From Promethearchaeota archaeon (GTDB lineage: Archaea; Asgardarchaeota; Lokiarchaeia; Sigyniarchaeales; SOKP01): 47,769 nt of DNA. This document shows positions 1-8,453 of the stretch, piece by piece (the first letter of the stretch is position 1; each line of letters begins with the position of its first letter). The translations under genes and the position numbers were made by a program. The notes under the pieces are model-generated. The model saw only the letters and a program-made list of their open reading frames with translations. It did not search any database and had not been told where the DNA came from. The stretch covers positions 1-47,769 of the forward strand of contig JAHLWS010000081.1 in assembly GCA_019057795.1 (NCBI GenBank), written 5' to 3'.

Positions 1-165
1 GATATGGACGACGAAGAATTATACGCCGTCGGCAACATGATTAATGAGATTAAGCTTGAACGAGAGCTAGAAGAGAAAGACAAGGCGTTAGAAGAGAAAG
101 ACAAGGCGTTAAAAGAGAAAGACAAGATTATTAAGCAGTTAAAAGCGCAAATAAAGAGTAAATAG
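1..165 (+). CDS. C-terminal end of a coiled-coil protein (5' truncated by the window)
   Basis: Reading from base 1 gives 54 residues before TAG at 163-165. The tail is highly charged (Glu, Lys, Asp) and built of heptads of the type EEKDKAL, so it is almost certainly a coiled coil. The start lies outside the window. Codons are richer in G and C (GCG, GCC, GTC, GGC) than in the neighbouring glycan genes, which may indicate a different origin. Tails of this kind occur on PD-(D/E)XK transposase/Rpn-like nucleases, but nothing visible here proves that. Function unknown. Confidence 0.6.
   Translation, partial: DMDDEELYAVGNMINEIKLERELEEKDKALEEKDKALKEKDKIIKQLKAQIKSK
70..132 (+). repeat. Three tandem 21-bp repeats encoding heptads
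   Basis: Copies at 70-90 and 91-111 are identical. The copy at 112-132 shares its first half and then diverges. Each unit is exactly seven codons, so gain or loss of a unit would lengthen or shorten the coiled coil of the overlapping gene without shifting frame. Confidence 0.85.
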
Positions 166-375
166 GTAGACTTTTTCTTTCCTGTTCAAGTTTTAAATTA
201 CTGTTTCAATCATCATAGAGAAGTCTAAAATCAAATAAAAGATGATTCATTTATTAAGCGGAATTCAGTAAAGTTGACAACTAGCTTAACTGAATAATAA
301 TGATTTAAGCTTAAAAATAATTAAAAAAAGAGGTATTTCTAAGTAAAATTCTTAAATTTTTTTAACTAAAAAATC

Positions 376-909
376 TTAATTGGGTAAATATCCCATATTA
401 TCTAATGCATCTAAAACTATTTTTTTACTTTCTTCAATTGTTTGCTTGTCAGTCTCAACAACTATATCTGCTTTGTCTGGTTCTTCAAAAGGAGAATCGA
501 TGCCTGTAAATTTCTTTATCTCGCCGGCTCTAGCTTTTGCGTACATTCCTTTCACGTCTCTCTCTTCACATACTTCAATTGAGCATTTCACATAAACTAA
601 AATGTAATCCCCAATTTCTTTGCGAGAGTAATCCCTAATATCGTTAAAAGGTGAAATAAAAGAAGCCAATACGGCAACTTTATTTCGAGTTAGTAGCTTT
701 GCTACAAAAGTGATTCTTTCGATGTTCATTCTTCGATCATCGTCTGAAAACCCTAAGTCTCGAGTTAAACTCTTTCTAACAATATCTCCATCAAGCCGTT
801 CAACCTTCATCCCTCGAGCTTTTAGATCGTCAGCTACGGCATCCGCTAAAATAGATTTACCTGAACAAGCAAGTCCCGTAAACCATAACGTAAATCCTTT
901 ATGTTCCAT
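376..909 (-). CDS. cysC: Adenylylsulfate (APS) kinase
   Basis: This 177-residue protein phosphorylates APS with ATP to give PAPS, the activated sulfate donor. It has a P-loop at residues 12-19 (GLACSGKS), the LDGD segment after the second strand, and the FISPFNDIRDYSR region with conserved arginines of the APS-kinase family. Length is typical of stand-alone CysC. It is the last gene of a leftward operon, 32 bases after the phosphodiesterase-like gene and behind ATP sulfurylase, so the operon encodes both steps from sulfate to PAPS. No PAPS reductase or sulfotransferase is visible in the window, so the fate of PAPS is open. Confidence 0.93.
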   Translation of the reverse strand: MEHKGFTLWFTGLACSGKSILADAVADDLKARGMKVERLDGDIVRKSLTRDLGFSDDDRRMNIERITFVAKLLTRNKVAVLASFISPFNDIRDYSRKEIGDYILVYVKCSIEVCEERDVKGMYAKARAGEIKKFTGIDSPFEEPDKADIVVETDKQTIEESKKIVLDALDNMGYLPN

Positions 910-941
910 CTTTTTTTCTCTTTCGTAAATTATATTTTCAA

Positions 942-2327
942 TTAAAATTCTATACTTTTTCCTTCTAAATCTTCTGGAATATTGATTTCAAATATATTCA
1001 ATATCGTAGGAGCTATATCTAAAATATTTTTTGTTTCTAATTTTTTCCCTTTTTCTACTAAGGGGTCGTATATGATAAAAATCCCGTTATAATCGTGAAC
1101 TGCGTCGTCAGGACCAGTGTCATTTTCGTCTAAATACATACTTTTATAACCTATTGTTCCAGCTGATCTCCAATTCAAGTCGTCAAAATAGACTAATAGA
1201 TCAGGAGCGTCGCCTCGTACATTCTCGTATAAATCCTCAGGCTTAAAAATCTTCGTTTTCATTGGGTTTCCTACATTGTCGGGAATTGTTTTTAATTTTT
1301 CTGTTATAGATCTTCGATAGTTCTCGTATTCGGAGGGTTCTATGATTCCAAATTTCTCTCTACCCTTAACATTTAAAAAAATACGGGCGTAATAGCCCCC
1401 CCAACCCCACGCGTAGGTTTTATTCCAATCAATTAAATCTTCTTTTAACCTAGTTCCTGGAGTGGGGCGTTCTTTAAATGTTAATAACCCCAATTTTTCT
1501 AACGCCATATTTACGCAAATACACCCTTTCATGGCTTTAGCACCATGATCTGAAACAACGAAAACAATAGTATCTTCACCAAGTAAATCTAAGACTTCTC
1601 CAATTTCTTTATCTAAGAATTTATAGAAGTTTTTCATTGCGGTTTCAAATATATTACCTGGTTCAAATTTGTGATGCGATTTATCGTAATATTTCCAAAA
1701 CGCGTGGTGAAATCTATCCAATCCAATTATAACAAATTGGCAAAAATCCCATTCCTTATTCTTTATCAGGTACTTGAGGACTTTAAAATGCATTTTTGTC
1801 ATTTTATAAAGGTCTAATAACAATTGCTCCTTATGTGATGTCCGAAATACCACATCAAAAGTATAATTCTCTACAACTTTGCTTATCTCTTCCTTTAACT
1901 CAGGAGGATAAGTAAAGTTCGACAAAGAATCAGGAGTAATAAAGCCAGAAATTAGGTTCCCATTTATAGCTTGAGGTGGGTATGTGGGCGGTACACCTAA
2001 TATTATTGATTTGTATCCATTTTTTCCTAAAATATCCCATATTTTAGGTTCTTTTATGTTTTGTGAGTTCGCCACCCAGAAATCAGTATACGATTTTTCC
2101 TTTCTATGTCGAAACCCATATATTCCTAATGTTCCCGCTTTTTTACCTGTTGCCATTACCATCCAAGCTGGAACGGTTATTGGGGGATCTGAACTTCTAA
2201 GCTTTCCATAAACCCCTTTATTCATTAAATTTCTTATGTTTGGGCATTCATCTTTAAAATCTTCGAATAATGTTTTAGGAGTAGCACAATCTAAACCAAT
2301 AACTATCACTTTTTTATTGCTACTCAA
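942..2327 (-). CDS. Alkaline phosphatase superfamily phosphodiesterase/nucleotide pyrophosphatase
   Basis: This 461-residue protein has the metal-binding layout of the type I phosphodiesterase/nucleotide pyrophosphatase family. D13 lies in the first strand (VIVIGLDCATP), T51 is the probable nucleophile in PPITVPAW, and a VSDHGA motif near residue 265 and a late histidine complete the pattern. No signal peptide is visible, so it is probably cytoplasmic. It sits between sat and cysC, 11 bases downstream of sat, which suggests a substrate linked to APS, PAPS or PAP. The family covers many phosphate and sulfate esters, so the exact substrate cannot be named. Confidence 0.8.
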   Translation of the reverse strand: MSSNKKVIVIGLDCATPKTLFEDFKDECPNIRNLMNKGVYGKLRSSDPPITVPAWMVMATGKKAGTLGIYGFRHRKEKSYTDFWVANSQNIKEPKIWDILGKNGYKSIILGVPPTYPPQAINGNLISGFITPDSLSNFTYPPELKEEISKVVENYTFDVVFRTSHKEQLLLDLYKMTKMHFKVLKYLIKNKEWDFCQFVIIGLDRFHHAFWKYYDKSHHKFEPGNIFETAMKNFYKFLDKEIGEVLDLLGEDTIVFVVSDHGAKAMKGCICVNMALEKLGLLTFKERPTPGTRLKEDLIDWNKTYAWGWGGYYARIFLNVKGREKFGIIEPSEYENYRRSITEKLKTIPDNVGNPMKTKIFKPEDLYENVRGDAPDLLVYFDDLNWRSAGTIGYKSMYLDENDTGPDDAVHDYNGIFIIYDPLVEKGKKLETKNILDIAPTILNIFEINIPEDLEGKSIEF

Positions 2328-2338
2328 GATAAATTCTC

Positions 2339-3493
2339 CTAATCGGCTTCGACAAAGGGATTACTATATTTTAATATAACTTCCGCGACTTCAGGTCTCA
2401 TAACATCCGCCGTTGGTGGTTTTCCAGCAAGAAGAGCTTCTCGAATTTTTGTTCCTTTAAAAAAATCGTGGAGTTCAGGAGGGTGAGGACAGACTTTATC
2501 GTTTACAATTGAATTACACTTCTTGCAGCGCGAAAAAGATCGAAAGAATAACGGTTCTATCCCTAAATCTGGAAACATATCAAAAATTTTATGGGCGTCG
2601 TATGGCCCGTAAAAATCTCCCACTCCAGCGTGGTCTCTTCCTATTATTATGTGGTCGCAGCCAAAATTTTTTCTTGCAATTGCGTGGAAAATAGCTTCTT
2701 TTGGACCAGCATATCTCATTTCCGTTTCAAATGTGCTTAAAACAACGCGATCTTCAGGATAATAGTTTTTAATCAACGCCTTATAAGCGTTAATTATTAC
2801 TTGATCTAAAAAATCCCCTGCTTTTTTCCTACCGATCACAGGGTTTATGAAAAGCCCATCAAAAAATGTTAAGCCCGCTTTCTGGATATATTCGTGTCCT
2901 AAATGAGGAGGATTTCTCGTTTGAAAAGCTACAACTCGATTCCAATTTTTTGCTTTAAACAGAACGCGCGTCTCTATTGGTTTTAAATCTAACTCAGGAA
3001 AAATGGGAGTAAATTCGTTAACGAGGAATATATCACCCCCTATTAGTTTTTCTTTTTGATCAAAAACTTTTTTAACTCCTGGGTGAGTTTTATCTATTGT
3101 GCCATATACTTTTTCTGCGAAGCTTTTTTTGTTATAACTATAAATATCTTTGATGTTGAATAAGGCAATCGGGTTATTAGAAAAGTCGGTTAAAATTACG
3201 GAATCTTCCTCTTTAAGGTTCGATACATCGCTTTCAGAGACATCAAGTACAATCGGAAATGGCCATGCGATCTCGTTTTCTAAATACATGTGATCCAGAA
3301 CATTTAGTGTATCGTTTTCGGTCATGAATCCTTCTAAAGGGCTAAAAACTCCAAATGCGATGTTTTTAATAACTTTCAAAGTTTCTGAATCGGTTTTTAT
3401 TTTTTCAAACTCGTCAATTTGGTCTAAAATTTTTAGCTTTTCTCTTTCAGGTAGTTCTTTATTAATCAAACTACCCCCATGTGGTTCTATCAT
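2339..3493 (-). CDS. sat: Sulfate adenylyltransferase (ATP sulfurylase)
   Basis: The enzyme makes APS and pyrophosphate from ATP and sulfate. The 384-residue sequence has the signature QTRNPPHLGH at 191-200 and the nucleotide-binding GRDHAG at 285-290. A metal-binding cluster with C323, C326, C335 and H337 is typical of archaeal and thermophile-type Sat. It lacks a fused C-terminal APS kinase; that activity is encoded separately two genes downstream. It follows the RHH gene by 44 bases. The ATG at 3493 gives a normal family length. Confidence 0.95.
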   Translation of the reverse strand: MIEPHGGSLINKELPEREKLKILDQIDEFEKIKTDSETLKVIKNIAFGVFSPLEGFMTENDTLNVLDHMYLENEIAWPFPIVLDVSESDVSNLKEEDSVILTDFSNNPIALFNIKDIYSYNKKSFAEKVYGTIDKTHPGVKKVFDQKEKLIGGDIFLVNEFTPIFPELDLKPIETRVLFKAKNWNRVVAFQTRNPPHLGHEYIQKAGLTFFDGLFINPVIGRKKAGDFLDQVIINAYKALIKNYYPEDRVVLSTFETEMRYAGPKEAIFHAIARKNFGCDHIIIGRDHAGVGDFYGPYDAHKIFDMFPDLGIEPLFFRSFSRCKKCNSIVNDKVCPHPPELHDFFKGTKIREALLAGKPPTADVMRPEVAEVILKYSNPFVEAD

Positions 3494-3537
3494 GATTTTT
3501 CTATCTTCTTAATTCTTGTTTTCTTTGAAATTTTAAT

Positions 3538-3777
3538 TTAATCGATATATCCTAGATCTCTTAATCGTTGTTTTACTTTCTCTTCTTCTTCTTTTGTAAA
3601 CGCTTGTTTTGTCTTTTCATCTTGCTCAATTGAAGATAAAACTTGCCTTAAGACATAAGTTACATAACTAGATACTGAAGAAAAGCCAGTCCCTTTCATT
3701 CGCTCCTTTACTTTATCTGCTAAAGGTTTGGGAATAGAAACCGTCGTATATTCAACCTTATATTCATCTTTAGACAT
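3538..3777 (-). CDS. Ribbon-helix-helix (CopG/Arc-like) protein upstream of sat
   Basis: This 79-residue protein starts with a beta-strand-like segment (YTTVSIPKPLADKV), followed by two helices separated by GFSS. That is the ribbon-helix-helix DNA-binding fold seen in short archaeal regulators. The C-terminal third is acidic and helical. As the first gene of the PAPS operon it may autoregulate sat and cysC, and dyad sequences lie just upstream. A target site has not been proven. Confidence 0.75.
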   Translation of the reverse strand: MSKDEYKVEYTTVSIPKPLADKVKERMKGTGFSSVSSYVTYVLRQVLSSIEQDEKTKQAFTKEEEEKVKQRLRDLGYID

Positions 3778-3827
3778 ATATTTTCACTAAATTTTTACTT
3801 TATATTAATAAATTAAAATGAAATTTA

Positions 3828-3837
3828 TTATATATAA
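3828..3837 (-). promoter_or_regulatory. Probable TATA box of the sulfate activation operon
   Basis: The decamer TTATATATAA lies about 50 bases before the ATG of the RHH gene. Archaeal TATA boxes sit about 25-28 bases before the start site, which would leave a short leader of roughly 20-25 bases. The call rests on sequence and position only; the whole intergenic region is AT-rich. Confidence 0.4.
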
Positions 3838-3901
3838 CTTTACTTAACGCCACATAATTAAATTAATTAAAATCATAAAAAAATATATTAATTCAATTTG
3901 A

Positions 3902-3948
3902 AATTAGGTAAACCACTTAAAGTCCTAAGAATTTTAAGTTTCCTAATT
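3902..3948. repeat. Interrupted inverted repeat, two nested 7-bp stems
   Basis: AATTAGG (3902-3908) pairs with CCTAATT (3942-3948). Inside it, ACTTAAA (3915-3921) pairs with TTTAAGT (3933-3939) around an 11-base loop. It lies downstream of the methyltransferase-like gene and upstream of the sulfate operon, so it could be an RNA hairpin ending one transcript or an operator for the next. Confidence 0.5.
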
Positions 3949-3958
3949 CTACTCTTAT

Positions 3959-3995
3959 AGTTAAACTATTTATAAATATTTAACAAAGTTTAACT
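3959..3995. repeat. 8-bp inverted repeat enclosing a TATA-like palindrome
   Basis: AGTTAAAC (3959-3966) is the exact inverted complement of GTTTAACT (3988-3995). The spacer holds the palindrome ATTTATAAAT (3968-3977). A TATA-like element inside a dyad is a plausible arrangement for repressor control, but no function is shown and AT-rich DNA yields such matches by chance. Confidence 0.4.
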
Positions 3996-4030
3996 TTACA
4001 GCTTAAATTTGGTAATCTAAAATTTAAAAA

Positions 4031-4693
4031 TCAAGGTTTATTATGGATCCTTATTATATCTTCTTTAATGATTAATACTTTTTCTTCATATTGATTAATC
4101 ATTTCTTTCAATTCAGGTATAGTTGGATAATCATTCTTACCTGTGAAATCATGGGCATCATCAATTAAGATAATGTGATTTTTGTTAGGATGGTTAAGAA
4201 TATATAGCAATTCCTTAGTAATTGGGGTCTCCACATTAGTTTTCGAAGTATTCTTACCTGAATAATGAGCATCAAGCCAAAATAAACATGGGCCGTCTAT
4301 TTTAGAAAGAATTTCGGGTAGTTTTTCTGAACTATCACCCAATTTAACATTGATATGCTTATATTTGATGAATTTTTGTTTTGCTTTGAGATAAAGCACC
4401 TTATTTAATTCGATAGAATAAATTTCTTTAAAATTTTTTTTTACAGCGTTAACTGTATTTCCTAAATAGGTCCCCGTTTCTATAAAAATATTTATTGAAA
4501 ATCTTTTAGCATACATTTTAATAATTTTACGTCTATAAGGTTGAGGGGGTGATTTAGACCTTCCTTTTTTTGCCCATCTTCTAATTTCTTTACCCGTTCT
4601 AATAAAATTAATAGGTTTATTATATAATAACTTTTTATATTTCAGTATTATAATTTTTAACTGTTTTAATTTATCAGATGTATTAATTTCCAA
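4031..4693 (-). CDS. Class I SAM methyltransferase-like protein
   Basis: This 220-residue protein has a basic N-terminal stretch and then a Rossmann-like start, FIETGTYLGNT, at about residues 73-83, resembling motif I of class I methyltransferases. IYSIELN follows as the acidic end of strand 2. LFWLDAHYSG and HIILIDDAHDF appear in the positions of strands 4 and 5. Proteins of this kind occur in polysaccharide loci, as here. The methyl acceptor is unknown, and the acidic DAH motifs leave some doubt whether it methylates at all. Confidence 0.6.
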   Translation of the reverse strand: MEINTSDKLKQLKIIILKYKKLLYNKPINFIRTGKEIRRWAKKGRSKSPPQPYRRKIIKMYAKRFSINIFIETGTYLGNTVNAVKKNFKEIYSIELNKVLYLKAKQKFIKYKHINVKLGDSSEKLPEILSKIDGPCLFWLDAHYSGKNTSKTNVETPITKELLYILNHPNKNHIILIDDAHDFTGKNDYPTIPELKEMINQYEEKVLIIKEDIIRIHNKP

Positions 4694-4936
4694 ATTAGTA
4701 AGCGATTTGATTTTAGACTTAATATCTTTATATATTTAAAACCACCATTTTTATTCTAGATACTAATTATCAATTGATAAATGAAAAAGGAGAATCTACT
4801 TTTTATAATGTTTCAGAAGTTTTAGATATTTAATGATTCTTAGTTTTTTAATATTTATTTAAGACTATAATCGTTAATTTCTAGTTCTTAATTTTTATAA
4901 TGGAAGAAGGATGAGAATAATAAAATGGTGATACTT

Positions 4937-6595
4937 CTAATAGAAAAATGGAAGATATGCCTGCCAACCTCGTAGAAAAACATTTAAGTTGGGCACTGGT
5001 TCCATAGCTGGCTTTAATGTTAAATACGGAAAAGGATATATCCCCAATTTCCAAAATAGAAAACAAAACTTCCTACTTATTTCTTTAATTTTTAACGCTA
5101 TCGAATTTTTATTTACAAAGTAAGATTTAAAACCTTCTCTTTTTAATATCTCTCTTTCAAATGAAGTTAATTTGCCTAATACCCATAGTAATGAATTCGA
5201 TTTAAGTAATTTTGAGACAGATTTCACCAAATATTTCCAATCAGTCTGATTTTCTAGTGTTTCTAATATTCCAATATCATAAGATTGATTTTTTTGGATT
5301 TTATTTAATATAGTTGTTTTTATTTGATGACTCACTCCAACACTTTGAAAATAAAGATCAGCTTCATTTTTTGAATTATCAGAAATAAAAGCATGAGTTA
5401 TTCTTAATCTTGGTAAATCCGCCAAATCCGCTGATGGTTTAAGATTTTTTTCTGTTATGGAAATTAATTTTAGCGATTCATGAATGCGATGCAATTCTTG
5501 GATATTTTCATATAACCTTACTCTCGCATTAAAATATTCTGGAGATTCAACTCGTTTTTGCTGACATCGATCATCATTAATCGCTAACAAACGTGGATCA
5601 ATTTTATTTTCAAAAACAAATTCTGAAATTGTGAGTGCCAAACTTTCAGTAGTTGCAAAATTATTTTCAGCTTGAAGTTTTCCTGCTTTAGCAATTGCTT
5701 CTGCTTCAGCAGGATGATTATAATAATAAATAATTTTTTCAAGCAAATCTTCAAAACTATGCCATGTAACTAAATGTTTTCCAGGTTCAAAAAATCGATA
5801 AAGGAATGATTGTGAACTTAATTCGTCCACAAAACATAATGCACCTGCAAAGAGACAACTATGTATTTGAGGGGTTAATTGCCCATTTAAACTACTAATT
5901 ACAATCATTTTTGAACGGGATAAGACTTTGAGCCAATCTAAATAGGGAAGTCGATTATAATAATGAAATGGGATATTATGCTTAGGCAACTTTTTTTCTA
6001 AAAACTGTACCATTCGACTTCGGCGTGGATGAGATGAACTCCACCTTTTTCCAATATAAGTTACACCAGACTTTTTATTATTTACTATTTCAAACTTTAA
6101 CGCAATAGGCGGACAAAATGCAGAATGTCTAATACCTGCTTCATAAAAAAAATGTAAATGAGCTGGTTGAGAAGCTGTTAACATATGTTCAAAATTCTCA
6201 CGTTTGATGTAATTAATTAATGAACTAATAGGATACAATAAATGGTGTGTATCAGCAACTATAGCAAATTTAGGGCATTTTAATTTAGATAAATTTTTAG
6301 GAAAACAAGTGGAAGGTGCTTCGAGAACGGAAAAAATTAAATCAATTTTTCGATCATTTTCATTTAACTGTGAAAGTACTTCGTCTATATCAAAAAAACG
6401 TCCACTTGTACGAATATATTTTCTTTCTCTTGTATCTTTATTTTGTAGTTTATGACCACAAAATATTTCGCGTTTTCCACACCAAGGATATGGTTTAACT
6501 TTAACTCTATTAAAATCGCCATGCGAGGGTATGAGTACGATATTTAGTAATTTATCAAAATAATCTTTATAGTTTGTATGATCTTTTAATGTCAT
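4937..6595 (-). CDS. Glycosyltransferase (CgeB/GT1-like) with C-terminal extension
   Basis: In this 552-residue protein, the middle (about 165-330) has the GT-B donor-domain pattern: a YIGKRWSSSHPRR segment, SKMIVISSLNG, HSCLFAGALCFVDE and EPGKHLVTWHSFEDLLEKI. These match the CgeB-like glycosyltransferases that end in a glycosyl_trans_1_2 domain. Residues from about 340 onward form a separate domain of unknown role, with a short conserved tail (FLRGWQAY). It probably adds a sugar to a surface glycan; donor and acceptor are unknown. A shrunken inverted copy of its second half lies at 16984-17336. Confidence 0.7.
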   Translation of the reverse strand: MTLKDHTNYKDYFDKLLNIVLIPSHGDFNRVKVKPYPWCGKREIFCGHKLQNKDTRERKYIRTSGRFFDIDEVLSQLNENDRKIDLIFSVLEAPSTCFPKNLSKLKCPKFAIVADTHHLLYPISSLINYIKRENFEHMLTASQPAHLHFFYEAGIRHSAFCPPIALKFEIVNNKKSGVTYIGKRWSSSHPRRSRMVQFLEKKLPKHNIPFHYYNRLPYLDWLKVLSRSKMIVISSLNGQLTPQIHSCLFAGALCFVDELSSQSFLYRFFEPGKHLVTWHSFEDLLEKIIYYYNHPAEAEAIAKAGKLQAENNFATTESLALTISEFVFENKIDPRLLAINDDRCQQKRVESPEYFNARVRLYENIQELHRIHESLKLISITEKNLKPSADLADLPRLRITHAFISDNSKNEADLYFQSVGVSHQIKTTILNKIQKNQSYDIGILETLENQTDWKYLVKSVSKLLKSNSLLWVLGKLTSFEREILKREGFKSYFVNKNSIALKIKEISRKFCFLFWKLGIYPFPYLTLKPAMEPVPNLNVFLRGWQAYLPFFY

Positions 6596-6807
6596 ATATT
6601 AATAACTTGTTTTATCATTTTATTAATTTTTTTTATAAGTGGAATAACTCTTTTGTACAAGTAATTGAATTTTAAAATTGGTTCAAATATAAAGATCTAT
6701 AAAAACATTTAGGTATAACAAATAAAAAATTTCATAAATTTAAAAGACTGATGAAAATTTAAATTATTAAAATAAATAATGATAAAATTGAACCCTTAAA
6801 AATCAAT

Positions 6808-7107
6808 TTGTTACCCGTCTGCTTTATAGAAAACTATGAACTACGGGCAAATTTATTCATTTCAACATGGGCTTTAAGCGAAAGTTCTAAAGGCTCACAA
6901 GATTTTGTAGCAAAATCTAAATGGTTTAATTCAGAACATATACTCCTTGTTTATTCGATAGAAGGAACCAAATACCCCGATGCTAAAATAATAGAAAAAT
7001 ATGCTAAAGAAATGAATCGCACGATTGAAAATATCGGTTTTCTAAAGGGTAGATATTATGCAATGAAATATGCAATATTCTTTTCTTTATTTGTTATTAT
7101 GCAATAA
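6808..7107 (+). CDS. Unrecognised short ORF, possibly a decayed gene
   Basis: This frame gives 99 residues from a TTG. The same frame is open further upstream and begins with an ATG at 6751, but a TAA at 6760-6762 interrupts it at the fourth codon. The N-terminal half has a normal protein composition (LPVCFIENYELRANLF) and the end turns hydrophobic and stops abruptly. I do not recognise a family. Either it uses a non-standard start after the TAA, or it is a remnant of a larger gene, as are others in this glycan region. Confidence 0.3.
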   Translation: MLPVCFIENYELRANLFISTWALSESSKGSQDFVAKSKWFNSEHILLVYSIEGTKYPDAKIIEKYAKEMNRTIENIGFLKGRYYAMKYAIFFSLFVIMQ

Positions 7108-7213
7108 TTTTTATTTGTTCGGACTCAAAATTGAAAACTTAATAGTTTATAAAGATTTTTTAATTTTATAGGTAAATTTAAAGATTTTTAAACTAAATTA
7201 AAACAGATTTAAG

Positions 7214-8398
7214 ATGAAAATAGGTGTTATTGGTTTAGGTAAATTAGGACTTCCATTAGCTTTGGTTTTTGCTAAAGCAGGTTATGAAGTTCTAGGGATT
7301 GATATAAGTGAAGATAGAATTAATAATATAAAAGAATTTTATAAAAAAGAAGCCCAAGAACCAAAAGTAACAGAATATTTACAGAAATACGGTGAAAATC
7401 TCGTGCTAACTACGGACTATAATAGGCTAAGTGATATCTCAATAATAGTTATAATTACTCAGGGCCCAAGCTTGCCAGACGGCAGCTTCAATTCGAGCTA
7501 TGTCGAAAAAGCAGTGAAAGATGTTCACAGTATTAATGATGATACATTAATTGTGATCTCTACCACTACTAATCTAGGAACAATAGATAACTTATCCAAA
7601 ATCCATAATAAAATTTGTTGTAATCCCGAAATGATAAAACAAGGCTCAATTATTAATGATTTTGAAAATCCTAAATTTACTATTATTGGAGCCTATAAAA
7701 AAGAAGAAGGAGAAAAATTCGCAGAAATTTGGAAAAAAGTTCACGATAAACCAATTTTTTATGTTTCACCTATAGAAGCTGAGATTCTTAAGCTTTCATT
7801 GAATGTTAGTTTCGATTTAGGTATTACATTTGCTAATATTATAGGAGAATTATGTGAAAAATATAATGCCAAATCGAACAGTGTTCTAGATATAATTTAT
7901 CACGACAGGAGGAATTATAAGCCTGGATTAGGTTTTATGGGTCCATGTTTTCCACGGGATGTATGCAATTTTAAACGAATAAGTCTAAAAAATTCTATAG
8001 AAAGTGGCTATTTATTTTCCCATTTTCTAACTGAAGCAAATGATTATACTGTTGAACGATACATTCGTAAAATCAAGTCATTCGACCGAAAGAAAATTGG
8101 AATATTAGGTATTAGTTATAAACCCAATGTTCCATATATTTTTGAATCTCAACCAATAAAAATCATTCAACAACTTATTAATGAAAATGTTGGGTTAGAA
8201 TATAGTTTCTATATTTTTGATCCATTAGCAGAAGAAAATGGAAAAAAAGTATTAACTAGTAGCAATATTCACTTTTGTTCATCAATAGATGAATGCTTGG
8301 AAAAGGCGGAAACTATTTTTATTGGAACGGCAAATTATTCAGATATTAAGACAGACAAACCAAAAATTGATCCTTGGAATTATGGAATAGCAGGGTAA
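7214..8398 (+). CDS. UDP-sugar (UDP-glucose/ManNAc-type) 6-dehydrogenase
   Basis: The 394-residue enzyme of the UDP-glucose/GDP-mannose dehydrogenase family oxidises the C6 hydroxyl of a nucleotide sugar to a uronate using NAD twice. It has a Rossmann motif GLGKLG at 7-12 with the NAD-specific acidic residue at D30. The catalytic segment is GPCFPRD, with C245 as the thiohemiacetal nucleophile, and a C-terminal nucleotide-sugar domain follows (GILGISYKPN). It would supply an acidic sugar for the glycan. The choice between glucose, ManNAc and GlcNAc substrates cannot be made by eye. Confidence 0.85.
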   Translation: MKIGVIGLGKLGLPLALVFAKAGYEVLGIDISEDRINNIKEFYKKEAQEPKVTEYLQKYGENLVLTTDYNRLSDISIIVIITQGPSLPDGSFNSSYVEKAVKDVHSINDDTLIVISTTTNLGTIDNLSKIHNKICCNPEMIKQGSIINDFENPKFTIIGAYKKEEGEKFAEIWKKVHDKPIFYVSPIEAEILKLSLNVSFDLGITFANIIGELCEKYNAKSNSVLDIIYHDRRNYKPGLGFMGPCFPRDVCNFKRISLKNSIESGYLFSHFLTEANDYTVERYIRKIKSFDRKKIGILGISYKPNVPYIFESQPIKIIQQLINENVGLEYSFYIFDPLAEENGKKVLTSSNIHFCSSIDECLEKAETIFIGTANYSDIKTDKPKIDPWNYGIAG

Positions 8399-8453
8399 TT
8401 TATCCTTTTATACTAACTCAAGAAGAAAACTTATTTTAAAGGTTAAAAATATC

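Noticed and set aside
70..132. CRISPR-like repeat array
   Set aside because: The repeats are contiguous, lack spacers and encode coiled-coil heptads in frame.
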